This document shows positions 1 through 8,360 of a DNA stretch of 57,598 nucleotides, piece by piece. Origin of the DNA: BOKV01 sp049289295. GTDB lineage: Bacteria > Pseudomonadota > Alphaproteobacteria > Rhizobiales > Rhizobiaceae. The position numbers and the translations under genes are program-made. Location of the stretch: contig JBATLL010000013.1 in assembly GCA_049289295.1 (NCBI GenBank), forward strand, positions 1 to 57,598, given 5' to 3'. Under the pieces are notes generated by a model. That model was not told the DNA's origin. It worked only from the letters and a program-made list of their open reading frames with translations, and did not search any database. The first letter of the stretch is position 1. Every line of letters starts with the position of its first letter.

Positions 1-874
1 GCGCAACGCCGGCCGTGGCGCCGCCCATGACCCTGGCAATCGGGACGAGGCCGTGTTTGCGGGCAGCTTCGGCGGATGCGACGATGAGTGCGGCTGCACC
101 ATCGTTCACGCCCGACGCATTGCCTGCCGTGACGCTGCCGCCCTGACGGAAAGGCGTAGGCAGCTTGCCGAGTTTTTCCACCGAAGAACCGGGACGCGGA
201 TGCTCGTCCTGGTCAACGATGACGGGATCGCCCTTTCGCTGCGGAATGGAGACCGGCACGATTTCCTGCGCGAGCCTGCCATTGGCCTGGGCTGCTACCG
301 CCTTGTCCTGCGAACGCACGGCAAAGGCATCCTGATCGGCGCGCGAAACCTTGAATTGCTCGGCAACATTTTCAGCCGTCTCCGGCATCGAATCGACGCC
401 GTACTGCTTCTTCATCAGCGGATTGACGAAACGCCAGCCGATCGTGGTGTCGTGCACCTCGTTTGTCCTGGAGAAGGCTTCGGTGGCCTTCGGCATGACA
501 AAGGGTGCACGCGACATGGATTCGACGCCGCCGGCAATGGCGATATCGATCTGGCCGGCATTGATGGCGCGGGCCGCCGTGATGAGTGCATCCATGCCCG
601 AACCGCACAGGCGGTTGATGGTGGCGCCTGGAACCGTGTCGGGCATGCCTGCAAGCAGTGAGGCCATACGCGCCACATTGCGATTGTCCTCGCCCGCCTG
701 GTTGGCGCAGCCATAATAGACCTCGTCAACTGCCGCCCAGTCGATACTTGCGTTGCGCTCCATGAGCGTACGGATGGGAAGTGCGCCGAGGTCATCGGCC
801 CTCACTCCCGACAATGCGCCGCCAAAGCGGCCAATGGGCGTGCGGACATAGTCGCAGATGAAGGCGTCAGCCAT
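1..874 (-). CDS. pcaF: 3-oxoadipyl-CoA thiolase (PcaF), 3' end cut by window
   Basis: Thiolase that cleaves 3-oxoadipyl-CoA to succinyl-CoA and acetyl-CoA, the last step of the beta-ketoadipate pathway. Translating the minus strand from the ATG at 874 gives an N-terminus MADAFICDYVRTPIGRFGG, then the active-site region NRLCGSGMDA with the nucleophilic Cys, then GGVESMSRAPF and NASGVNDGAA, all classic thiolase blocks. About 291 codons are inside the window, so the C-terminal His and Cys blocks lie outside it. The gene is 28 bases downstream of pcaG on the same strand, which favours the 3-oxoadipyl-CoA enzyme over a generic acetyl-CoA acetyltransferase; that specificity is inferred from context. 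Confidence 0.88.
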   Translation of the reverse strand, partial: MADAFICDYVRTPIGRFGGALSGVRADDLGALPIRTLMERNASIDWAAVDEVYYGCANQAGEDNRNVARMASLLAGMPDTVPGATINRLCGSGMDALITAARAINAGQIDIAIAGGVESMSRAPFVMPKATEAFSRTNEVHDTTIGWRFVNPLMKKQYGVDSMPETAENVAEQFKVSRADQDAFAVRSQDKAVAAQANGRLAQEIVPVSIPQRKGDPVIVDQDEHPRPGSSVEKLGKLPTPFRQGGSVTAGNASGVNDGAAALIVASAEAARKHGLVPIARVMGGATAGVA

Positions 875-902
875 GTTTTTTGAATCCTGTCAGACGGTTT
901 GC

Positions 903-1520
903 TCAGATGTCGAAGAAAATGGTTTCGTCGCCGCCCTGCAGGCGAATATCGAACTGGTATGCACCCTTTCCCACGCTGCTGGCAATGAGGGTCGGTATTC
1001 GCACCTTGTGTTCGATACGCGCCAGTACGGGATCTGTCCCGTTGGCCACTTCCTCGTCGGGGAAGTACATGCGGGTGTGAAGCCCGATATTGATGCCGCG
1101 CGCAACCACCCAGAAGGTGACATGGGGAGCCTGTATGCGCCCATCAGGAAATGGCACGCGGCCGGGCCTTATCGTGTCGAACCGATACTGCCCGCTCGTC
1201 TGGTCGCACGGACATCTGCCCCAGCCGGCAAAGGCGGGATCAGCCGCACCGCGCGTTTCCATCGGTGAAGGGTACCGTCCGGAAGCGTCTGCCTGCCAGA
1301 TTTCGATCAGCGCATCGCGAAGCGGTGTTCCGGTGCCGTCGATGACGGAGCCGGTTATGGTTATGCGCTCCCCCTTCGTCATGTCACTGACCATGACGCT
1401 GCCCAGATCCTGCGGGTAGATGCCTTCAATGCCGCAGAAGTTCGGTACACAGCCGATATGAACATAGGGGCCTGCCGTCTGGGACGGCGTTTCCTTGAGA
1501 AGACCCAGCGACTGGACCAT
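903..1520 (-). CDS. pcaG: protocatechuate 3,4-dioxygenase alpha subunit
   Basis: Non-catalytic alpha chain of the intradiol ring-cleaving enzyme that opens protocatechuate to 3-carboxy-cis,cis-muconate. The product is 205 residues, normal for PcaG, and begins MVQSLGLLKETPSQTAGPYVH, the usual intradiol-dioxygenase opening. The beta-sandwich core includes IEIWQADASGRY and PHVTFWVVARGINIGLHTRMYF. It lacks the HxH iron ligands present in PcaH, as expected for alpha. The ATG at 1520 is one base after the pcaH stop, so the two are probably translationally coupled. A longer frame to 1601 exists but would run into pcaH and has no family support. Confidence 0.95.
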   Translation of the reverse strand: MVQSLGLLKETPSQTAGPYVHIGCVPNFCGIEGIYPQDLGSVMVSDMTKGERITITGSVIDGTGTPLRDALIEIWQADASGRYPSPMETRGAADPAFAGWGRCPCDQTSGQYRFDTIRPGRVPFPDGRIQAPHVTFWVVARGINIGLHTRMYFPDEEVANGTDPVLARIEHKVRIPTLIASSVGKGAYQFDIRLQGGDETIFFDI

Positions 1521-1521
1521 G

Positions 1522-2280
1522 TCAGTTTCCCTCCAGGCGGTTCTCGAACAGGGTGGATCTGCGCCCACGCAGGACAATGTCGAACTTGTAGGCGCGTGCA
1601 TCCATTGGAATGGTGTTGGCCATGTCGAGCGGTGCGATCAGCGTTTCGATGGCTTCACGCGAGGGGATCGTGCGCACGATCGGGCATATCCAGATCAGCG
1701 GATCGCCCTCGAAATACATCTGGGTGATGAGGCGCTGCGAAAAGGAATGACCGAAAATGGAAAAGTGGATGTGGGATGGGCGCCAGTCGTTGACGCCGTT
1801 GGGCCAGGGATAGGGTCCGGGCTTGATGGTGCGGAAGGAATAGGACCCGTCCTCGCCGGCAATGGTGCGCCCGCAGCCACCGAAATTCGGATCGAGGGGT
1901 GCCAGGTAGCTTTCCTTGCGGTGGCGATAGCGCCCACCCGCGTTAGCCTGCCAGAACTCGACCAGCGCGCCCGGCACGCCGTTTCCATTTTCATCCAGCA
2001 CACGGCCATGCACGATAATGCGCTCGCCGATCGGCGATTCGCCGGGTCTGGCGAAGTTGCGGATCAGATCATTGTCCAGTTCGCCAAGCATGGCGTGGCC
2101 AAACATCGGCCCGGCTATTTCGGAAAGGGTGCCGTCCAGCGAGATCAGCGCCCGTGTGGGAGAGCGCGCGACAGATGTCTTGTACCAGGGTGTCAGCGCG
2201 GGCGGATGCCAGTCGCGGTCACGGGGAAAATTTGCGCCTGGAAGCGTTCGATCGTTCCTGGCTTTTGCCGGATCAGACAA
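1522..2280 (-). CDS. pcaH: protocatechuate 3,4-dioxygenase beta subunit, TTG start
   Basis: Catalytic Fe(III) subunit that, with PcaG, cleaves protocatechuate. Counting from the chosen start, the four iron ligands are visible: Tyr118 in GGRYRH, Tyr157 in GPYPW, and His170 and His172 in SHIHF. The start is called at a TTG at 2280 giving (M)SDPAKARNDR; an AGGAGA Shine-Dalgarno lies about 7 bases upstream and no ATG or GTG sits at the family's normal N-terminus. The upstream in-frame ATG at 2364 would add 28 residues that overlap pcaD deeply and look unlike the family. The gene overlaps the end of pcaD by 8 bases, so the ribosome binding site lies inside pcaD. Confidence 0.93.
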   Translation of the reverse strand: MSDPAKARNDRTLPGANFPRDRDWHPPALTPWYKTSVARSPTRALISLDGTLSEIAGPMFGHAMLGELDNDLIRNFARPGESPIGERIIVHGRVLDENGNGVPGALVEFWQANAGGRYRHRKESYLAPLDPNFGGCGRTIAGEDGSYSFRTIKPGPYPWPNGVNDWRPSHIHFSIFGHSFSQRLITQMYFEGDPLIWICPIVRTIPSREAIETLIAPLDMANTIPMDARAYKFDIVLRGRRSTLFENRLEGN

Positions 2281-3067
2281 GGCTGTTCTCCTGAAGAAAG
2301 CGATTGATATGGGCAGCTGTTTCAGCCGGACTCTCGACACAGGGAAGATGGCCCGGCCCATCAATCACCACGAACTTGGATCCTGCGATCAGTTCATGGG
2401 TGGAGCGCACGAGTTCGGGTGGCGTTGAACCATCGTTCGAGCCGACCATCAACAGGACCGGTCGGCCAATGTGCCCGGCCTCCTTGGTGTAGTCGGCATC
2501 GCGCAATGCGGCACAGGTGCCCGCATAGCCCGCCACCGGTGTGCGTTCGAGCATGTTTTGCCACAGCGATACGGCTTCAGCGCTGGTTTGCCGGAACGTA
2601 GGCGAGAACCAGCGTTCGAGGATTGCCCCGCTGATCGAGGCGATGCCATTGGCCTGCACACTGGCAATGCGCTCGTTCCAGGCATCGCGGGTTCCGATCC
2701 TGTGTGCGGTATCCATCAAGACCATGCGTGCTACCAGATCAGGCCGCGAGGCCAGCAGGCCTTGCGCGATCATGCCACCGACTGACAGCCCGACAATCGA
2801 TGCCTTGCTGACACCCAGATGGTCCAGCAATGCTGCCAGATCACCGACATGGTCTTCCATCGTGTAAGGTGCAGCGGGGGCTCCGGACAGGCCATGGCCG
2901 CGCTTGTCGTAGCGAATGATGCGGAAGCGACTGGCAAAATGGGGGACCAGTGCGTCCCAGACCCGAAAATCCGTGCCGAGCGAATTGGAAAAGACAAGGG
3001 CTGGAGCGGCGTGCGAACCGGTGTCGGAATAGTGCAGGATTATACCGTTAAGTTCCGCGAACTGCAT
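2273..3067 (-). CDS. pcaD: 3-oxoadipate enol-lactonase
   Basis: Alpha/beta-hydrolase that opens 3-oxoadipate enol-lactone to 3-oxoadipate. The 264-residue product has the nucleophile elbow GLSVGG (Ser), the oxyanion segment FSNSLGTDFRVWD, and a C-terminal GPGHLPCVESP that carries the catalytic His. The start at 3067 (MQFAELNGI) is preceded by a strong AAGGAGGAG site; a frame 7 codons longer is less likely. It is the first gene of the visible pca run pcaD-pcaH-pcaG-pcaF. No pcaC (decarboxylase) or pcaB lies between or beside them, although pcaC commonly neighbours pcaD in rhizobia. Confidence 0.93.
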   Translation of the reverse strand: MQFAELNGIILHYSDTGSHAAPALVFSNSLGTDFRVWDALVPHFASRFRIIRYDKRGHGLSGAPAAPYTMEDHVGDLAALLDHLGVSKASIVGLSVGGMIAQGLLASRPDLVARMVLMDTAHRIGTRDAWNERIASVQANGIASISGAILERWFSPTFRQTSAEAVSLWQNMLERTPVAGYAGTCAALRDADYTKEAGHIGRPVLLMVGSNDGSTPPELVRSTHELIAGSKFVVIDGPGHLPCVESPAETAAHINRFLQENSLV

Positions 3068-3166
3068 CCATCTCCTCCTTGAGCGCACCTCATAAAATCA
3101 CTTTGCGCGGCCCGTGTAAAATGGGCATCCGCCCTGAGGCGCGGCAAGATTGTCGCGGGCGCAGGG

Positions 3167-3976
3167 CTACCATTCACCATCGGTGCGGATATGGACCACG
3201 GCACCACAATGCTTGCAATGGCTGGCGTCGGGATCATGGCGCTGCAAGCCGCAGGACTGGCAGGTATAGGCAATCTTTGCCGGTCGAAAGAGCGACTGCG
3301 CCAGACGCAGGAACAGGGCGACGCCGAAAATCATGATGAAGACGGTCAAGAGCCTGCCGAGCGGGTCTTTCAGCGTGATGTCGCCATATCCTGTCGTGGT
3401 GAGCGTGGTGACGGTGAAATAGAGCGCGTCGACCCAAGTGTTGAGATCCGGATTTATCCTGGCCTCCAGCACCCAGACGGCGGAAGTCACAACGAACACG
3501 AAGACGGCCAGGTTGATACTGGCGACAACCACTTCCTCGCGCCTGCCGGCAATCGGGAACAGGCTGCGCAACTCGTCCATCACCCGGTAGGAACGCATGA
3601 AGCGCAACGTGCGCAAGACCCGCAGGAATCCGAGATTTTCAATGAGAAGTGGCAGACCGAGGGAGGCAATGACGACGATGTCGGCCCAGGTGGAGGGACG
3701 CAGCAGGAACCCCTTGCGATTGGCGGCAATGGCGAAACGGGCCAGCAGTTCCAGGAGGAAGAAGATCAGCAGGCCTATGTCGATGATACGGTAGATTGAA
3801 ACATGCTCGACGCGCACCGTGGCTAGGAAATAGAGGATCGATGCAATGTCTATTGCGACCAGGAACAGGCGGAAAAGCCGGGCCGAGCCCTGCCTTCCAT
3901 AATAGAGGCTGGTAAGGGAAAGCCTGAGGCGGGCGAAGGCAGAAAGCGGTTCGCTTGTATCGGGATTGGCGCTCAT
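3167..3976 (-). CDS. voltage-gated-type K+ channel with C-terminal zinc ribbon
   Basis: Six-transmembrane ion channel of 269 residues. Hydrophobic segments start near residues 35, 65, 97 and 150. An S4-like stretch RVLRTLRFMRSYR (about 119-131) carries regularly spaced Arg, and the pore loop contains the K+ selectivity filter TTGYGD at 194-199. After the last helix, instead of a cytoplasmic nucleotide-binding or RCK domain, the tail has two CxxC knuckles (Cys239/242 and Cys254/257), a rubredoxin-like zinc ribbon. The fold and K+ selectivity follow from these motifs; metal binding and any gating role for the ribbon are inference. It is 99 bases from pcaD and probably transcribed separately. 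Confidence 0.88.
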   Translation of the reverse strand: MSANPDTSEPLSAFARLRLSLTSLYYGRQGSARLFRLFLVAIDIASILYFLATVRVEHVSIYRIIDIGLLIFFLLELLARFAIAANRKGFLLRPSTWADIVVIASLGLPLLIENLGFLRVLRTLRFMRSYRVMDELRSLFPIAGRREEVVVASINLAVFVFVVTSAVWVLEARINPDLNTWVDALYFTVTTLTTTGYGDITLKDPLGRLLTVFIMIFGVALFLRLAQSLFRPAKIAYTCQSCGLQRHDPDASHCKHCGAVVHIRTDGEW

Positions 3977-4110
3977 CTTGAGAGGCGAATAGACGAAGGC
4001 GCGCCGTGAGGCAAATCAAGATGCATCTGATTTTGAGATTTGGCGCACGGAAGTGGAATGAATGCGGCAGCTGTCTTTCCACCCCACCAAGGTTCGGCCT
4101 GATGGCCGGA

Positions 4111-4263
4111 TCATGGAAAAACAGCTGCCCCAGGCGCCTGCAGCGCTTTCTTGGCACTATGCCTGGCTGTCGTTGCAGCCGGTTGGCGTGTTTGACCACG
4201 CTTCTTCAAGGTGCTTTTCGCACTCTTCTTGTTCAGCCGTTGTCCGGCCTTGTCGTTACACAC
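4111..4263 (-). CDS. possible small Lys-rich basic protein
   Basis: A GTG-started frame of 50 codons whose product is strongly basic, with clusters such as NKKSAKSTLKK and ARHSAKKALQAP that resemble the Lys/Ala-rich tails of nucleic-acid-binding proteins. An in-frame stop lies just upstream of the GTG, so the frame cannot be much longer. No good Shine-Dalgarno is visible. A short GGCC-ATCA-GGCC hairpin follows the stop at about 4096-4110 but has no T-tract. I do not recognise a family. It could be a real small gene or chance; the amino-acid composition is the only support. Confidence 0.25.
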   Translation of the reverse strand: MCNDKAGQRLNKKSAKSTLKKRGQTRQPAATTARHSAKKALQAPGAAVFP

Positions 4264-4319
4264 TCTTGTGGTGCGCTTTCAAACCGGAGTCCCCGCCGGT
4301 ATGAGCCAAATTGTCGAAT

Positions 4320-4586
4320 TCAGTGCTGCGTCAGCCATTCGCGGGCAGCGCGCTGGGCGGCCGCGATCTGTTCGCGAGTCATTTCTGCTGCCAGTTCCTC
4401 GCGGCGGGCCTTGGCTGCCTCCAGTCCGCGATAGGCTGCAATGTTGAACCATTTGTGGGCGCTCACGACATCCTGCTCGCCGTTGCGGCCGGTCGCATAG
4501 ATCAGTCCCAGTTCGAACAGGATATCTGCGTTGCCCGTCGCCGCCATGTCGGCGAAATCAGCGCCTGTCATGTCAAATCGTGCCAT
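4320..4586 (-). CDS. Sel1-repeat family protein
   Basis: An 88-residue protein with one clear Sel1-like (TPR-related) helical repeat: ILFELGLIYATGRNGEQDVVSAHKWFNIAAYRGLEAA shows the ALGLxYxxGxGVxxDxxxAxxWFxxAA pattern in pieces. The C-terminal half is a charged helix (KARREELAAEMTREQIAAAQ). No signal peptide, so cytoplasmic. Start at 4586 is preceded by GGAAGGGACGG. Single-repeat proteins of this size are common in Hyphomicrobiales and their partner is generally unknown; a scaffold or adaptor role is the family-level expectation. Confidence 0.85.
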   Translation of the reverse strand: MARFDMTGADFADMAATGNADILFELGLIYATGRNGEQDVVSAHKWFNIAAYRGLEAAKARREELAAEMTREQIAAAQRAAREWLTQH

Positions 4587-5083
4587 TTTTCCGTCCCTTC
4601 CATTCCTTGCGCCGCACTTGAGTGTGAGCGGCTTGTCTGTTGTGTCCTGGGTAGGACCGGTTGGTTCCGGCCTCGCCTTTCGTTGCCCCGAACATGACGG
4701 CTGGAATTGAAATCGGCGTAAAAAAGGATGCTTAAGAGAAGCGGAATCAAAACTGAACGGAAAATGAAATTCACTCGCGATTCACCGTGCAAATTTAATG
4801 AAATCAATGGCTTACAAGAATATTCATGGAGAATTCACACCTGTGACGAAAGACTTGGGTAACCACGGGAACGGGTCATAGGAACAATTTGGAGAAAATG
4901 CCGCTTATCGGATTAGGAAACTGCGCCGCGAAAAGTCGGCAACTGGCCATCTTGCCAATTCTTCCGTTTACGTCTAAGTCAAGTTTTGACGAACCGGTTC
5001 TGCCATCTTGGCGGAGCAGTGCACCGGTGGTAAATTCAACCCAGGCTGAACAGAGAGAAACGGCCATTCTCGGGAGGAAGCAG
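4587..5083. other. 497-base AT-richer intergenic region
   Basis: This gap separates the Sel1 gene (minus strand) from the DUF2147 gene (plus strand), so it must hold divergent promoters. The stretch 4700-4870 is clearly more AT-rich than its surroundings. A minus-strand frame at 4568-4807 has a hydrophobic stretch but overlaps the Sel1 start and turns Arg-rich without a plausible domain, so I do not call it. I see no confident promoter, operator, RNA gene or repeat. Confidence 0.5.
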
Positions 5084-5440
5084 ATGAAGAGCATGATCCT
5101 GGCAGCGATCACCGCAGCCACAATTGTCGGCGCCGGCACATTTGGCGCTGCCGCAGCAGAACCCATCGAAGGTGTGTGGAAGCGTCCTTCCACTGGAACG
5201 ATGGTCAGATATTCAGGTAACGGCGGCAAATATTGCGGCACGGTGCTTGACGGCGATCACAAGGGCAAGTCGATCGGCTGCATGAGCGGCACGGACGGCA
5301 ACTACAAGGGCACAGTCATTGCGCTTGACGAAGGCAAGACCTATTCGGGCAAAGCCACGGTCAAGGGCAGCGGCATGAGCCTGAAGGGTTGCGTTGCTGG
5401 CGGACTGATCTGCAAGGGCGAGACCTGGCAGCGCCAGTAA
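5084..5440 (+). CDS. secreted DUF2147 family protein
   Basis: A 118-residue exported protein. Residues 1-23 form a Sec signal peptide (MKSMILAAITAATIVGAGTF, Ala-rich cleavage before EPIEGVW). The mature part matches the DUF2147 pattern: a GVWKRPSTG opening, a YCGTV segment, and the C-terminal YSGKATVKG...LKGCVAGGLICKGETW block with conserved Cys. The start at 5084 has a GGGAGGAAG site; an in-frame start at 4889 would bury the signal peptide. DUF2147 proteins are small periplasmic beta-rich proteins of unknown function. A strong terminator follows, so the gene is probably monocistronic. Confidence 0.9.
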   Translation: MKSMILAAITAATIVGAGTFGAAAAEPIEGVWKRPSTGTMVRYSGNGGKYCGTVLDGDHKGKSIGCMSGTDGNYKGTVIALDEGKTYSGKATVKGSGMSLKGCVAGGLICKGETWQRQ

Positions 5441-5463
5441 TCGGCACAATCCAGCACGAAGAC

Positions 5464-5496
5464 AAAAGGGCCCTTTGCGGGGCCCTTTCCTTTTTC
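5464..5496 (+). terminator. rho-independent terminator after DUF2147 gene
   Basis: A 9-bp perfect stem AAAGGGCCC / GGGCCCTTT with a short loop, followed by CCTTTTT. It lies 23 bases after the stop of the DUF2147 gene and points along the plus strand. Confidence 0.9.
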
Positions 5497-5600
5497 TGGC
5501 TACCCGCAGCAATTGTGAACCATTCCTGAATGGCGATCTCAGCACCGGTTCAAGCAGGACCTGCCATGGTGACATCAACATCCGAAAAAGGGGACTTTTC

Positions 5601-5810
5601 ATGTTTGATGTCATTCTCTATCGCCGTTTCATGCTTGTGGTAGCGCTCATTACCGCGCTTGGCGCGCTTGCCGCCAATGTCATTCAGGACACGCGCAGCC
5701 ATGATCTGCGCAATTCGAGCAACGGAAATGCATTGCCGTCCCGCACTTGCCAGCCAGCGGATCTTTGCGGCCTTGGTCCGGTTGCGGTTTCAATTCAGCG
5801 ATTTGGGTGA
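5601..5810 (+). CDS. small single-span membrane protein, function unknown
   Basis: A 69-residue frame with one hydrophobic helix (residues 8-26, YRRFMLVVALITALGALAA) after a short N-terminus, then a polar tail with Cys49 and Cys55. The start at 5601 is chosen because AAAGGGG lies 6-7 bases upstream; a longer in-frame start at 5475 falls in the preceding terminator. I do not recognise a family. It lies 19 bases upstream of amn but has no obvious functional link to it. Confidence 0.5.
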   Translation: MFDVILYRRFMLVVALITALGALAANVIQDTRSHDLRNSSNGNALPSRTCQPADLCGLGPVAVSIQRFG

Positions 5811-5829
5811 TTTTTCTGTCGCCTAGTCG

Positions 5830-7359
5830 ATGGCTGATCATTATAATTCGGCCATGAGAAGAGAATTTGATTTGCCCACGGCGGATTTGCCCGTCGTTAC
5901 CCCCGAATATGATCCACCGAAACTGTTCAGCGACGCGGAAGCGGCGGTGGAAGAGCTGAAGCGCGTCTACGACACTGGAACGCTATTCCTGCGCCGCCGT
6001 TTCGAAGCGATGATGGCTGGCGAGCCGATAAAGGAGCGTTACCGCGCCTTCTATCCAGAAGTGCGGATGACGACGACCAGCTTCGCCAATGTGGATTCGC
6101 GCCTTGCCTACGGCCATGTGACGGGTCCGGGCGAATATTTCACGACAATCACGCGGCCCGATCTGTTTGCCAACTATCTCACGCGCCAGATCGGCCTGCT
6201 CCTGTCGAACCACGGCATGCCGATCTCGGTCGGTGTTTCGCAGACACCTGTACCGCTCCATTTCGCTTTTGCCGAAGGCCAGCATGTCGAGGGTTCCATC
6301 AATGAGCGCATAGGTCGGCCCTTGCGCGATGTGTTTGACGCGCCGGACCTCAAGCAGACGGATGACCGCATCGCCAATGGCATCAATGACGATGCACCCG
6401 GCGTGCCGCAGCCCCTGGCCCCGTTCACGGCACCACGCGTCGACTATTCGCTGCACCGCCTGGCCCATTACACGGCGACCAGCCCGGCGCATTTCCAGAA
6501 CTATGTGCTGTTTACCAACTACCAGTTCTACATTGACGAGTTCGTGCGTTATGCCCGCACAACGCTCAATGATGGCGACAAGGGTTACACGGCGCTGGTG
6601 GAACCGGGCAATGTCATCACCCATGCAGGCGATGTCGAGCCCTCGTCGGGAAAGTCCCCTGCCCGCCTGCCGCAAATGCCCGCCTATCATCTGGTGCGAC
6701 CCGACAATAGCGGCATCACGATGGTCAATATCGGTGTTGGCCCGTCCAACGCCAAGACGATCACCGACCATGTGGCGGTGCTGCGTCCGCATACCTGGCT
6801 GATGCTTGGCCACTGTGCGGGACTGCGCAACAGCCAGTCGCTGGGCGATTATGTGCTTGCCCATGCCTATGTACGGGAGGATTCGGTTCTCGATGACGAT
6901 CTTCCGGTGTGGGTACCCATTCCCGCCCTTGCCGAAGTGCAGATCGCACTTGAACAGGCTGTTGCCAAGGTAACCGGTCTTGCCGGGTATGAATTGAAGA
7001 AGATCATGCGTACCGGCACGGTGGCGACCATCGACAACCGCAACTGGGAACTGCGCGACCAGTCAGGTCCAGTTCAGCGGCTGTCGCAATCGCGGGCGGT
7101 AGGCCTCGACATGGAATCGGCAACGATTGCGGCCAACGGTTTCCGTTTCCGCGTACCTTACGGCACGCTCCTGTGCGTTTCGGACAAGCCCCTGCACGGC
7201 GAACTTAAACTGCCGGGCATGGCGACGGAGTTCTACAACCGGCAGGTTTCGCAGCATCTGACGATCGGCATAAAGGCGCTGGAAAAACTGCGGGACATGC
7301 CTTCGGAGCGGCTTCATTCGCGCAAGCTGAGAAGCTTCAACGAGACCGCATTCCAGTAG
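5830..7359 (+). CDS. amn: AMP nucleosidase
   Basis: Hydrolyses AMP to adenine and ribose 5-phosphate, controlling adenylate levels in the cytoplasm. The 509-residue product is of normal length, has an N-terminal AMP-nucleosidase-specific domain (RRFEAMMAGEPIKERYRAFYPEVR) and a C-terminal nucleoside-phosphorylase-like domain with VNIGVGPSNAKTITDH, RPHTWLMLGHCAGLRNSQ, and the substrate block GLDMESATIAANGFRFRVPYGTLLCVSDKPLHGE. The ATG at 5830 lacks a clear ribosome binding site; ATG 5854 is a possible alternative. It stands alone on the plus strand and may be followed by the EEP gene 55 bases away. Confidence 0.95.
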   Translation: MADHYNSAMRREFDLPTADLPVVTPEYDPPKLFSDAEAAVEELKRVYDTGTLFLRRRFEAMMAGEPIKERYRAFYPEVRMTTTSFANVDSRLAYGHVTGPGEYFTTITRPDLFANYLTRQIGLLLSNHGMPISVGVSQTPVPLHFAFAEGQHVEGSINERIGRPLRDVFDAPDLKQTDDRIANGINDDAPGVPQPLAPFTAPRVDYSLHRLAHYTATSPAHFQNYVLFTNYQFYIDEFVRYARTTLNDGDKGYTALVEPGNVITHAGDVEPSSGKSPARLPQMPAYHLVRPDNSGITMVNIGVGPSNAKTITDHVAVLRPHTWLMLGHCAGLRNSQSLGDYVLAHAYVREDSVLDDDLPVWVPIPALAEVQIALEQAVAKVTGLAGYELKKIMRTGTVATIDNRNWELRDQSGPVQRLSQSRAVGLDMESATIAANGFRFRVPYGTLLCVSDKPLHGELKLPGMATEFYNRQVSQHLTIGIKALEKLRDMPSERLHSRKLRSFNETAFQ

Positions 7360-7414
7360 CACCATCGTCCGGCTTGCCCAACCGCCGCTTCCATCCTTGA
7401 GGGATGCCCGCCAA

Positions 7415-8359
7415 ATGTCCTTCTTCCGTTTCCTGCTTCTGCTCTGCCTTCTGGCAGTGAGCGCGCTGATCCTGGCGGGGTTTGGAGGCGCGCTTCATCC
7501 TGCGCTGGACACGATCTCCAATTTCCGGCTCCACCTTTCAGTGCTGCTTGCTGGACTGGCACTGCTCTGGACTTTCAGGTGCTCCCGAATACCGGCCATC
7601 GGCTTTGCCATCATCGCGCTGATTGGCCTCGTTGGCTCACGGACCGGCCTGCCGCAAACGCAATTCGCGAACCAGACGAACGCTGGCCAGAAGGTCTACA
7701 AGGCGTTCGTGATGAACCTGTTGTGGAACAACAGCGAGCAGGAAGCCGTCTTGTCGCTCATTGCCAGGCACAAGCCGGACCTGCTGCTCCTGACGGAAGT
7801 TTCACGTGGATGGCGGGCGAACCTGGAGAAGCTGGAACCGGAGTATCCATATCGCTTCAATTGTGCGGAATGGCGCACGATTGGCGGCAGTGTCATCTTT
7901 TCCCGCCACCCGGTAACGGCGGAGAAGTTCTGCGGGCCATATGCCTCGCTTGGGCTGGCAACGATCACGCTGGACGGCGTTGCTGTCGATACGGGTGTGG
8001 TGCATCTGCGCTGGCCATGGCCTGCCAGCGGACCGCGCCAGATCAGCGAGATCACGCCGGTGTTGCAGGAGCTTGGGGACCATGCGCTGGTGGCGGGCGA
8101 TTTCAACTCCGCGACCTGGACGCATTCAGTGGACCGCTTCGCGCGGGCCGGGAACCTCAGCGTAGCCAGAGGCATCGGTGCCACCTGGTCGCCAACAATC
8201 GGACCGGGAACAATGCGGTTCAGGTGGCCAGTCCGTCTTGGCCTTCCCATCGACAATGTCATGTCAAAGGGGAATGTCGGTATCGTGTCGGCGCGTTCGC
8301 TTGAATTTGCCGGGTCCGATCACCTGCCAATTCTGGTCGAATTCATCATCGGCAAATGA
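7415..8359 (+). CDS. membrane-anchored endonuclease/exonuclease/phosphatase family protein
   Basis: A 314-residue protein with two to three N-terminal transmembrane helices (roughly residues 4-25, 35-55 and 60-75) followed by an EEP-fold hydrolase domain. The metal and catalytic blocks are present: MNLLWNN, LLTEVSRGW (Glu), VVHLRWP, GDFNSATW (Asp, Asn) and the final GSDHLPILV (Asp-His). EEP enzymes cleave phosphodiester or phosphate ester bonds; the substrate cannot be told. The active domain most likely faces the periplasm. The ATG at 7415 is used because GAGGGA precedes it; a TTG six codons earlier is possible. Confidence 0.85.
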   Translation: MSFFRFLLLLCLLAVSALILAGFGGALHPALDTISNFRLHLSVLLAGLALLWTFRCSRIPAIGFAIIALIGLVGSRTGLPQTQFANQTNAGQKVYKAFVMNLLWNNSEQEAVLSLIARHKPDLLLLTEVSRGWRANLEKLEPEYPYRFNCAEWRTIGGSVIFSRHPVTAEKFCGPYASLGLATITLDGVAVDTGVVHLRWPWPASGPRQISEITPVLQELGDHALVAGDFNSATWTHSVDRFARAGNLSVARGIGATWSPTIGPGTMRFRWPVRLGLPIDNVMSKGNVGIVSARSLEFAGSDHLPILVEFIIGK

Positions 8360-8360
8360 A

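Noticed and set aside
4568..4807. 79-codon minus-strand frame with a hydrophobic segment
   Set aside because: Overlaps the Sel1 start, lacks a ribosome site and turns Arg-rich without pattern; probably chance in an AT-richer stretch.
5983..6864. 293-codon minus-strand open frame
   Set aside because: Antisense to amn; His/Arg-rich shadow frame.
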